DNA from: Ophiostoma sp. CBS 140.51
Taxonomy: Eukaryota > Ascomycota > Sordariomycetes > Ophiostomatales > Ophiostomataceae
Assembly (NCBI GenBank): GCA_029298735.1
Contig: JANSLP010000166.1
Location: 1-64,000 of the forward strand
Length of the DNA stretch: 64,000 nt
Reading direction: 5' to 3'
The notes beneath the pieces were generated by a model. The model ran no database searches. It saw nothing but the letters and a program-made list of their open reading frames with translations, and was not told the origin of the DNA. Positions 43,015 through 51,376 of the stretch are shown here, in pieces. A program made the translations under genes and the position numbers. Positions within the stretch are counted from its first letter, which is position 1; every line of letters begins with the position of its first letter.

Positions 43015-44952
43015 CTAGACGTACTCCTTGTAATACTCTGGCACCTCGGGCCATTGGTCGACACCGTCCTGGATGGCCATGGCCATGCCGCCCAACAGGT
43101 GGCTCTGGATGTGGCAGTGCAGGAACCAGGCGCCAGGGTTGGTGACCTGGTAGCGGACGACCATCCAGGCGGGGCCGGTCGTCGCCGGAGGAGTGGCCAA
43201 TGTGTCGCGTTTAGGCGGAGCAACGAGGTTAAAACTGTCTGGGATGTGTTGGACTGCCTCCGCCACCGAGCTGTAGTTGAAAATACCGCTCCCACTGCCG
43301 ACCTGCCACATCTTATTTCCATGCTTATGGATGGGATGGGGCGGCATGGGAAACGACAGCGCCTGGACGACGAGGTCGATCCATTCTCCCGTGAGTGTGG
43401 TGATTGTCACATTGTTGTCAATGTCGGGGTGGGGCTGAAAGAGGAGAGGCTCTTCATTGTCCAGCTGCATGGGGTACACCGAGTGGTTGAGGGCCCAATT
43501 GTAGGAGGCGCCGGCGATGCGGATGCCGAGCGTAAAGGTGCGGTCGACGGTGGCGTTGCCGACGCCGACGTCTGGGGGGAACGACTTCATGTCGGCCTGG
43601 TCGAAGAAGACGACGCCGGCGGTGGTGTTGACGCCGACGTCGTTGATGTAGGCCGGCGGAGGCGACGACGGCAATGCCGACGACGCAGGACTGCGTCCTC
43701 CGCCCACCACCAACGTAGCAAACCCTGCGATGCTCTGCGCCGTGGTATCCGACGCCACACGGATCGTGTAGTTCCCATTCTCTGTGATGGGAACCATGAC
43801 CGAGTACCGGTCACCATTCGTCACCTCGATGGCGTCCACCAGCATCGGCTCCACATACGACCCGTCCACGGCATAGATCCACAGCGGGTGGCCGTCCACA
43901 GAAAAGACGGCCGTCATCAGGCCAAAGGTGCCAATGACGTCGAAAGCGGCCCATGTCGTTCCCCCTTCGGTAGTACAATCCGGTGTGTTTCTGTCCACCT
44001 CGATGCGTGCCAAGGAGTGGTTCGTCGGCGTGCACACATCAAAAATGGCCGGCGGGACGGCCGACAGGTTGTTGGGGATGCCCGCCGCCAGCACGTTGCC
44101 GATAATGTTGGCCGACAGACAGCCCTTTGCGGTCAAGGAGGTTTCATTCCCCAAGGCGAGGATTTGGGCTTGGGGTGGTGTCAACAGAGCCGCCCGCTTG
44201 GCTTCCGACCAGCAGTCCACTCTGCCCTGGCCGTTGATGAGCAGAGCATCATAACAAGGGGTCTCGATCCCCGCGGCCAGTTCAATGGCCCAGCCCTCGG
44301 CGGACGTGACGTGCCGAAAGTCGCTGAGCACGAGAGGGCGGCTGGCCGCCTCGGCGGCCTCCATGGCGGAGACTTCGCTCGAGTCGTTGGAGATGAGACT
44401 GAAGGGCTTCGCCCTTCCAGGAGCCGGCCGGATCACGATGGCCCCAAACAGTCCATCATCCAGTTGCCCCCGCTCGTGGGCATGGTACCAGTAGCTGCCG
44501 TACTGGGTGGCCTTCCACTGGTACAGAAAACTGTTGCCCGTCTGAATCTGCCGCTGCGTCAACCCGGGCACGCCATCCGACCAGTTGGTGCCCTCCATCT
44601 CGATGCCGTGGAAGTGGACCGTCGTGTTTTGCGGCATCAGGTTATGCACCATGACTTCGACGACGTCGCCCTCGTCGACCTCCAGAGTGGGACCAGGGTA
44701 CTGGCCATTGATGAGGGCCATATCGCGGGCCGGGGCGTAGCCGTCGGGGGCATGTTTCTCCCAGGTAATGGTCAAGTCAAAGGAGCGGACGCGGCAGCCG
44801 TTGCCGGGTGTGAGGAGGCGGGGGGGCCCCGACGTCGCGACATCAATGTTGACTTCCGCCGAGAGCGATGGCGTCGGGCTGCCAGTCGCGGTCACGGCCA
44901 GCCATGGCACTGTCCAGACGAGTGCCGTGCTGGCACGGTGGAGGAGATGCAT
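43015..44952 (-). CDS. Secreted laccase-like multicopper oxidase
   Basis: Single exon, 645 aa with a signal peptide (cut near residue 24). All four copper-binding blocks are intact: HFHG (113-116), WYHAHERG (HAH at 157-159), HPIHKH (539-544) and HCHIQSH (612-618). The axial position after the last block is Met (HLLGGM), which usually means a lower-potential type 1 copper. The protein has about a dozen N-glycosylation sites and no C-terminal membrane helix, so it is not a classical Fet3 ferroxidase. The reaction is four-electron reduction of O2 coupled to oxidation of phenols, pigment precursors or metal ions. The adjacent ferric reductase suggests, without proof, a metal- or quinone-redox role. 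Confidence 0.9.
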   Translation of the reverse strand: MHLLHRASTALVWTVPWLAVTATGSPTPSLSAEVNIDVATSGPPRLLTPGNGCRVRSFDLTITWEKHAPDGYAPARDMALINGQYPGPTLEVDEGDVVEVMVHNLMPQNTTVHFHGIEMEGTNWSDGVPGLTQRQIQTGNSFLYQWKATQYGSYWYHAHERGQLDDGLFGAIVIRPAPGRAKPFSLISNDSSEVSAMEAAEAASRPLVLSDFRHVTSAEGWAIELAAGIETPCYDALLINGQGRVDCWSEAKRAALLTPPQAQILALGNETSLTAKGCLSANIIGNVLAAGIPNNLSAVPPAIFDVCTPTNHSLARIEVDRNTPDCTTEGGTTWAAFDVIGTFGLMTAVFSVDGHPLWIYAVDGSYVEPMLVDAIEVTNGDRYSVMVPITENGNYTIRVASDTTAQSIAGFATLVVGGGRSPASSALPSSPPPAYINDVGVNTTAGVVFFDQADMKSFPPDVGVGNATVDRTFTLGIRIAGASYNWALNHSVYPMQLDNEEPLLFQPHPDIDNNVTITTLTGEWIDLVVQALSFPMPPHPIHKHGNKMWQVGSGSGIFNYSSVAEAVQHIPDSFNLVAPPKRDTLATPPATTGPAWMVVRYQVTNPGAWFLHCHIQSHLLGGMAMAIQDGVDQWPEVPEYYKEYV

Positions 44953-46656
44953 GAAGATGTTGAGGTGTTACCAGAAATACTGGTAGGGGTTGAAAGGGCT
45001 GTGAAGAGAGGATGGGATAAAAGTAAACACAAGACAAAAGTCACAGACAAGAAGCACAAGCACAAAAGACTGCGAAAATAGTAACAACATATTACTAGCA
45101 AGTAGTGGGCAATGCCGACTTTATGCCAAAGTGAGACACGCCTGAGATTGAGGAATGAGTTTACGAGTACGAGCAGTCAAGGAGTGCGGAGTGAGGAGTG
45201 AGGAGTGAGGAAGTGAGAAGTTGACAATCATAGAGAGTGCAGATCCACCCCACATCAGATGAAAAAGAAAATTAAGAAGAAGAAGCAATCAAGGAGAACT
45301 ACTCCGTTGGCAAGAGAGCATCTCACGGCGTCTAGTCGTAAACAAGAACAGCAACTTTTTACGACGTCAATCCACGACGGCAGTCAGTCTGTCTACCTGC
45401 CACGGCCTCCGGTCGGTCGGACCACGTTCTTTGTCAAATCCGCTGAGACGAAGAAAGATACCCAATCCAGTCGGCGTGCAGTCGGTGGTGAGGGAAGCAT
45501 CTCACGACTTACACCATACAGCTACAACAACGTCAGAAGAGGAGAAAGGAAGCACTGCAGTTACCAATTGAGCCTCAGCCCCAACGACGCTGCAGCAAAA
45601 GTAAACATATGGCCACCCAGAGCGAGCCAATCGGTGGTGGTCGACAACATCAGACGTCAGTTGTTTAGTCTGCCAGTTTCCGTCGTACTTGTAGTATGCT
45701 TTTTTTATGTCGATCCTCCTTGATCCTCCTAAAAATAAGATTTTAGGCCGGCACGGCTGGTGACAGAAAGCTGGCACAACAAGACCCAAGAACCGGGTTA
45801 GGAGTTCGTTGGTGGTTGTTTGATAATGATGACAGCGAGCGCGCTTCGCTGGCAAGGAGGTATTGGAAAGGAACAGGAGCAAGAAATGCTTCGGTACACC
45901 GTCTGACAGTCGACAGTCTGACTGACACCGTCAGCATGGCCGTGGAAGAAGAGGCGGACTGGGCTGGGCTGGACTGGACTGGGCTGAGCTGCAGCTGAAA
46001 AAGAGGAGTCGCTGGCCAAGTGGACTTATTTGGGTTACCGTCGTCTGTCGTCCTCACAGGGCTGCTGTAATCGCCGATCGTGGACACTCGTACAAAGTAC
46101 TCGGCAGGATGTAAGATGGGAGAAGAGACATGTTGAAATGTTGTCAGCATGAGAGGCTGAGTTAGGTACAAGCCAGTCGTCGCCGGCTGCCGCCAAACGA
46201 TCACCGCGTCTCCCCACACGTCAACACGTCGCGTATTGACAGACGACAAAACAGGGCAGTGATCAACACGCGCAAAAGAGCGATTGACATTTGCCAAGGA
46301 AGAAACGCGACGAAGAAGTCGACAGAAAAGCAAGAGAAAACCAGATAAATACGAACATAGAAGAAGAACAAATGCAGACTACGACATACAAAGCAGTGTA
46401 CAAATGTTCAATGTCGATTGTCATGACAGTTTTGTGTCTGCACAACACCTATAGCCATTTCATCACTTCCATCAACCCTTGATGCTCCTCTCCCAACGGC
46501 AATCACTGTCTGTTGTATTTTATGGACTATTATACTTTGTTCCCCCCGCATGGTTGCTTATACGTAGGCTATCTGTACGACATACCGAGTTCTTTTTTAT
46601 TCGTTTTCTATGCTGCCTTGTTTGTTTTTGATTTTCATCTCCTTCTGCCACCCTTC
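44953..46656. other. Spacer multicopper oxidase / carboxylesterase
   Basis: No supported gene. It contains a GAGTGAGGA-type repeat at about 45186-45220 and a GGACTGGGCTG-type repeat at about 45955-45990. Confidence 0.55.
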
Positions 46657-48777
46657 CTACACCTTATTGTACGCCTCCAACACGTCCAGCGGGATACCCA
46701 GCGCAGCACACCGTTCCGCATTGCCAAAGGGCACGGTCGCGCCGTTCCACTGTAAGAGTCGGACCGTTGGGGCGGAAGCATTGACGGCCGTCCACGCGCC
46801 GGTCGCCGTGATTTGTTGCAAAGTCGCATTGTGTCCTCTCACTCTCAAGTAGTCGATGGACGGGTTCGGGTCGCCCGTCCGTGCAAACGTCGACCAGTAG
46901 TCGACGACCAGCTGCATAAACGGAATGTCAAACCCGTCTCTGTCCGGCAGTCCGTCCCGCGCCTCGGTGGCAAAGACGATCATTTGTTCACCCGCATGGC
47001 ACTTGTAGTACTCAGCATCAGGGTCGCCATGGGGACGACTCTCCGTCTTGTCCGGAGTACACCACGGCTTGGTGTAGCCGGCGGTCTGGTAGGTGCGGTT
47101 GAACTGGTAGGCATAGACCGAGGCGAACGTCGAGTGCTTGGCGGCCGAGTACGACTTGGCCAAATCATAACAGGTAAACTCGCCGTCGGTGGCAATGGCC
47201 ATGCTGGCGTTGAAGATGGCGACGGGGTTGGTGGTATTCCCGCGAACGCCAAAGGCGGCCCCGACGGCTGTATTTGACGCAACCGCCGCACTGGCATTGC
47301 GAGGCAACCCAAAGTGAGTCCCAATCTTTGTGGCCAAATACTCCTGAAAGGTCGTGGCATTGCCTGGGTAGTCGTCAATCAAAACGCCCGACTCGTCACG
47401 GTTGACACCGGTCATGACGGAAATGTTGGACGACAACCCAGGGTTTGTTGATGTCCCGTTGACGACCAGCCACGGTTCGGTGAGGAAGACACCGTCAATG
47501 ACGGCGCCGTTCACATTGGTCGTCAGGTTGGTCAGCTCGAAGCCGGACAGCTTGCCGAGGCAGGCAATCGCGTCGGTTGCATTCTGGCAACCCGCATCCG
47601 CCAGCACCCGCGTGGTCCGTCCCCGATAACTGGCCGCCGGCGTGTCATACTCCATCCACGCAAACTTGCCGTTGCGCGGGTACCCTTGCGGGTCGGACTG
47701 CATGATGGCACGGTGAAAGAGACCGCGCGCTTTGGGCGAGCCCAACAGGATGTGCGTCGCCTGGGCCCCCGCCGACTCGCCAAATAGAGTGACGCGCGAC
47801 GCATCACCCCCAAAGTACTGGATATAGTCCCGCACCCACTCGAGCGCGGCCACCATGTCCGACAGTGCATAGTTGCCCCGGTGGACGCCGTCGTCAAACG
47901 CCAGAAAACCGGCATTGCCCACGCGGTAGTTGACTGAGACAGACACGACATCGCCGCGCGAAGCCAGGTTCGTGCCGTCCGTGTTCGGGTTTTTGCCGCT
48001 CCCGGAAGTGAAGCCGCCGCCGTACAAGTACAGCATGACGGGCTTCAGGTCGGTGGTGGAGTTGCCACCTAGCGGTGGCAAGTGAGGCGTCCACACGTTG
48101 GCAAACAGGCAGTCTTCACTGCTGCCGCTGCGGACTTCGCCAATGGGCTGTACGCAGTCGGCGCCGGCAGACACGGCGAGGACGGGGTCGGCCGATATCT
48201 CAAAAGTGGCCTTCTCGGCGTACGTGAAGCGAGCCGGCGGCTTTGCATACCGCACGCCGCGGAACTTCCACACGTGCAGGTCGCGGTAGCCAGTCAGCAG
48301 CGTGCCGTTGACGGACTGCACGACGCGCCATGCCTCGCCGTTTTCCGTCGAGACTGTCGACGTGTTGGACACAGGGGCACTTTGTGTGCAGAGTACCGGA
48401 AGGTTGGTGAGACAGTCGGCGGTGGTCACGTTGCCCGTGGCGGTGATGGTCCTGCACTCGTCGGCTCCCGCCGCTTTGGCGATCCAGTATTGCTGTCCAG
48501 CCGCGGCCAGGCCTTGGAACTGCCGGTAGCCCAGGCTGCTCTCCAGAGCCTTTGAGAAGGACGCATTCTCCGGCCGCCAGGGTGTCTCGCCCAGCAGAGT
48601 ACAGCTCGTCGAGGCGGCACTAAAGGGTGATGGCTGGTGTACCAGAATGGCCGCGGATCCGTCATTGGCGGCGCCGTCCAAATTGTTTTGCGACAGGATG
48701 GTGAGGCCGCCGCCGGTGAACAAAGCTGTGGTCGGCTGGAGGAGGGCCGCCAAAATGGCGAGACTTGATTTGGCCAT
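46657..48777 (-). CDS. Secreted type-B carboxylesterase
   Basis: Single exon, 706 aa from the ATG at 48777. This start gives a proper signal peptide (MAKSSLAILAALLQPTTALF), whereas the ATG at 48843 lies upstream of it and only 5-14 bases from the TATA box. The esterase fold begins about residue 168 (WKFRGVRYAKPPARF). It has the oxyanion loop LYGGGF (251-256) and the nucleophile elbow GESAGA (Ser335), a later acidic member (NRDESGV) and a His in CHAGEQ. The 150 residues before the fold are a Cys-containing extension not found in short esterases. There are many N-glycosylation sites. It probably hydrolyses esters of plant or xenobiotic carboxylates outside the cell. Confidence 0.87.
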   Translation of the reverse strand: MAKSSLAILAALLQPTTALFTGGGLTILSQNNLDGAANDGSAAILVHQPSPFSAASTSCTLLGETPWRPENASFSKALESSLGYRQFQGLAAAGQQYWIAKAAGADECRTITATGNVTTADCLTNLPVLCTQSAPVSNTSTVSTENGEAWRVVQSVNGTLLTGYRDLHVWKFRGVRYAKPPARFTYAEKATFEISADPVLAVSAGADCVQPIGEVRSGSSEDCLFANVWTPHLPPLGGNSTTDLKPVMLYLYGGGFTSGSGKNPNTDGTNLASRGDVVSVSVNYRVGNAGFLAFDDGVHRGNYALSDMVAALEWVRDYIQYFGGDASRVTLFGESAGAQATHILLGSPKARGLFHRAIMQSDPQGYPRNGKFAWMEYDTPAASYRGRTTRVLADAGCQNATDAIACLGKLSGFELTNLTTNVNGAVIDGVFLTEPWLVVNGTSTNPGLSSNISVMTGVNRDESGVLIDDYPGNATTFQEYLATKIGTHFGLPRNASAAVASNTAVGAAFGVRGNTTNPVAIFNASMAIATDGEFTCYDLAKSYSAAKHSTFASVYAYQFNRTYQTAGYTKPWCTPDKTESRPHGDPDAEYYKCHAGEQMIVFATEARDGLPDRDGFDIPFMQLVVDYWSTFARTGDPNPSIDYLRVRGHNATLQQITATGAWTAVNASAPTVRLLQWNGATVPFGNAERCAALGIPLDVLEAYNKV

Positions 48778-48847
48778 GTTGTTTGTCGTGGGAGGTTGTG
48801 GCTTACATCGTAGGCAATGGATAACTTCACAGGGACTTGGCATTCAT

Positions 48848-48857
48848 CTTATATATA
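48848..48857 (-). promoter_or_regulatory. TATA box of the carboxylesterase gene
   Basis: TATATATAAG on the minus strand, about 71 bp upstream of the start at 48777. Confidence 0.6.
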
Positions 48858-48892
48858 CAGAGATGAGCTCCTCGGATCGGACCCTCAATGAC

Positions 48893-48906
48893 CGTATGCG
48901 CATACG
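48893..48906. promoter_or_regulatory. Perfect 14-bp palindrome CGTATGCGCATACG
   Basis: Lies about 36 bp upstream of the TATA box and 116 bp upstream of the esterase ATG, as expected for a dimer-binding site. The cognate factor is unknown. Confidence 0.45.
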
Positions 48907-49209
48907 AGCCGCACTTTACGACGTCAATATACACAGCAAACAATTCAAGAATGTATAAGCGGGAATATGCCATTAGCCGGGAGGTAGTCGTCTGTGAGTG
49001 GTGGTCCGTACGAATTACCCGTCAGGTACGTCAAAGTGGAAGACGGCACCTACCGCCCGAGCGTTGTAAACAATATTTATAAAACGAGTGATATTATCAC
49101 GGGGAAGTCGTCCGTTAATCACGCATGCGGAGTTATAGGAATGTATCAAACCAGCCACGAGTCTTTTGGAGGTGCAATTATGATTCTTTCACACAGTACT
49201 ACCCAACTT

Positions 49210-50381
49210 CTACTCGTCACCCTCAGCCTCCCCTTTGGGCACCACCCCATAGGCCAGCGGCCCATCGTCATTGACCGTCGCCCGCCGCACATCCCTGGCG
49301 GTCATGTCGGTTGTATAAGGGTTGGCCCGGTGCATGCACTGCCGGTTGTCCCACCAGACCAAGTCGCCGCCGCCGAGCCATTCGAGTGAGAAGACGTACT
49401 CTGGGGCGGTGCAGTGGTCGATCAGATCGCAAATCAACTTCTCGCTCTCAGCTTGGTCCCATCCCACGACACTCTTCGCGTGCGCTGCAATGTACAGCGT
49501 CTTCCTCCCATCCGGCGCCTCCTGCACAAGACGGTGGCGCGCGGTGATGGACGGCTGCTCGACATTGTTGAACGCGTCCGGCGCGCCGAGTCGACGAGAA
49601 TGCCACAAGTCGTGTTCAATAACGAGGTCGTCGAGTTCCGCTTTTCTCTCGTCTGCGAGGTCGTTGTAAGCCCTCCGCGTATCGGCAAAATGTGTCCAGC
49701 TGCCGCCGCGGGCGGGGGCGCCGTGCGAGAGGAGCAAAGAGTACTTGGCCCGTGGGCGGTGGAAAGAAGAGTCCTGGGAGCGAGCGTTAGTGAGTGGCGA
49801 CCGTGCGCGAGCTCAGCGACGAAAATCAGATGGAGAGCTACGCCGACCTACCGTATGCCACAAGGCATTGCCTCGGGAGTGGTGCCACCGCCGGCTGCCG
49901 GGCTGGACGGTCGTGCCGTCAATGTTTATGCTGCGCGCGCGAGAGTTAATAACAATAACAATAACGTCGGCGAGGTGTTGCGCTTCGCGCGAATACTGGG
50001 GCTGCGGACCTACTTGCTGACATCCCACAGGTACGGATTCCCAACTCGGTCATTCTCCCGGCCATAAAAGAATGGATTAATCTCCAGATCACGGCCCAAC
50101 TGCTGTGTAAATGCGATATGCCGCTCGTCGTCCAGACCCGTATCCCGAAACACGAGCACAGCAAATTTGTCTTGGAGGGAGATCAACTGCTGGACCACTT
50201 CCCCAGAGACGGGCCGGGACCAGTCGACACCCTGGATCTCGGCGCCAAAGGAGGAGTCGCCTGACTGCAGAATGGGCTGGATGGTCAACCCTCCTTCTTT
50301 GTAGGAGGGTGGTGTCCTCAAGCCGTCTTTCAGTTGAGGCGGCCAAGTGTTTGGATACACAGTCGTGGAGGGGACCTGCAT
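49210..50381 (-). CDS. TauD/TfdA-family 2-oxoglutarate-dependent dioxygenase
   Basis: Three exons, 50381-50014, 49930-49852 and 49773-49210, giving 336 aa. Both donors are GTAGGT. The splices restore the signature SRRWHHSRGNALWHTDSSF with metal ligands H148 and D150. The distal His is H297 (RQCMHRANPY), and the 2-oxoglutarate-binding Arg lies in TARDVRRATV (309-313). Known fungal relatives act on sulfonates, phenoxyacetates or modified amino acids. The gene is divergent from the DUF3830 gene. It opens a compact group with a regulator, an aldolase and a permease, so I infer that it performs an early oxidative step in a shared catabolic route. Callers that ignore the 79-nt middle exon would split it in two. 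Confidence 0.87.
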
Positions 50382-50555
50382 GGCGAAGAGGTGTGCTGCA
50401 GAAAAAAAAGGTAAAAGAAAAAGAAAGCGCTATGCTGTTCTGGTGTCTTAATGCGTCTTATCAACAGACGTGCGTCTTTATTGATAAAGCCCTGTTTATA
50501 TCTTTTGCAATCTGCTTCAAGTCAGGTCATGGTCACAGTCAAGCGTGTGCTGTGG

Positions 50556-50568
50556 TCGGCTCATCCGA
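50556..50568. promoter_or_regulatory. TCGG-N5-CCGA inverted repeat
   Basis: Inverted CGG triplets five bases apart, a typical Zn2Cys6 dimer layout. Chance occurrence is possible in GC-rich DNA. Confidence 0.35.
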
Positions 50569-50640
50569 TGGACAGTCGGCAGCGCGGACCAGATACCGAC
50601 GAACACGCGCTGTGTCGGGACAACGGCGACGGGCCCACCC

Positions 50641-50667
50641 GCTCTTACAAGCTCTTACAAGCTCTTA
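50641..50667 (+). repeat. Three copies of GCTCTTACAA
   Basis: Two perfect copies plus a truncated third (GCTCTTA) in the divergent promoter. Confidence 0.65.
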
Positions 50668-50879
50668 TCAGTGTAAGTCGGCACCAATCGGCGTCAGAGT
50701 CGAAGCAACGAGAAAGAGAAAGAGAAAGAGAAAGAAATCAATGATTAGATGACATAATTCAAGCTGATAATTGTTCTCATTACTATATTTTGATTTTGCT
50801 CGTCTCTTCCGTTTTCTTCATGTTGGATCTTTATCGATTACACTCGTTCCGCACAACGTCATCATCCACCACCGTCATC

Positions 50880-51359
50880 ATGTCCGACCTTCTCCTCATT
50901 ACGGCCGGCCCGTTCCAGTTCCTGGCTCGTCTCGAAACAGAGGCAGCCCCCAAGACTGTTGCCGCTTTTCGGCAGTTGTTGCCCTACCGCCAAAAACTAA
51001 TCCACGTCCGCTGGAGCGGCGAGGCCGTCTGGGTGCCGTTGGGCGACTTGGACTTTGGCGTCCCGTTTGAAAACCACACGAGCCATCCTGCGCCGGGCCA
51101 TTTTCTCTTGTACCCGGGCGGACATTCAGAAACAGAGCTCCTTTTGAGTTATGGGGGCACCGCCTTTGCCAGCAAGATGGGTCCGCTGGCGGGGAATCAC
51201 TTTTTGACCATCGTGGGGGGTAACGAGCAGCTGCGAGCGCTGGGCGAGCAAGTACTTTGGGAAGGCGCACAGGACGTCACTTTCGAGGTGGCGGATGAGA
51301 CGAGCATCGCTCGACTGTCCTCGCTGCGCTCGCAGGCTCGCTCGCCATCCAAACTGTAG
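50880..51359 (+). CDS. DUF3830 protein (bacterial-type cyclophilin-like fold)
   Basis: Single exon, 159 aa. The sequence fits DUF3830 over nearly its whole length: EAAPKTVAAFRQLLP, then HVRWSGEAVWVPL, then PAPGHFLLYPGG, then ASKMGPLAGNHFLTIV, and VLWEGAQDVTFE. The family is mainly bacterial, has a cyclophilin-like barrel in a structural-genomics structure, and has no assigned function. The usual prolyl-isomerase residues are not evident, so it should not be called a cyclophilin. There is no signal peptide. The gene ends only 17 bp from the stop codon of the convergent Zn2Cys6 gene and shares a promoter region with the TauD-type gene. The absence of introns and the bacterial family suggest horizontal acquisition. 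Confidence 0.85.
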   Translation: MSDLLLITAGPFQFLARLETEAAPKTVAAFRQLLPYRQKLIHVRWSGEAVWVPLGDLDFGVPFENHTSHPAPGHFLLYPGGHSETELLLSYGGTAFASKMGPLAGNHFLTIVGGNEQLRALGEQVLWEGAQDVTFEVADETSIARLSSLRSQARSPSKL

Positions 51360-51376
51360 CCGCCTTCGGCAGCTAC

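Larger units (their letters stand above)
48778..49209. other. Promoter region of the carboxylesterase
   Basis: Holds a TATA box (48848-48857) and a 14-bp palindrome (48893-48906) upstream of the esterase, and the 3' flank of the TauD-type gene. Confidence 0.5.
50382..50879. promoter_or_regulatory. Divergent promoter TauD-type / DUF3830
   Basis: This 498-bp spacer has the inverted repeat TCGG-N5-CCGA at 50556-50568, three tandem copies of a 10-bp unit at 50641-50667, and a GAGAAA microsatellite at about 50710-50735. The inverted CGG half-sites fit Zn2Cys6 recognition. The regulator encoded 1.4 kb away is a candidate; this is inference. Confidence 0.45.

Noticed and set aside
43015..44952. Assigning the multicopper oxidase as Fet3
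   Set aside because: It has no C-terminal membrane anchor and no FTR1 gene nearby.
42769..45081. 770-codon plus-strand frame over the multicopper oxidase
   Set aside because: Antisense shadow. The minus strand carries all copper-binding motifs, and the plus frame begins in a T/C repeat.
50880..51359. Calling the DUF3830 protein a peptidyl-prolyl isomerase
   Set aside because: The fold is cyclophilin-like, but the catalytic motif of cyclophilins is not visible.
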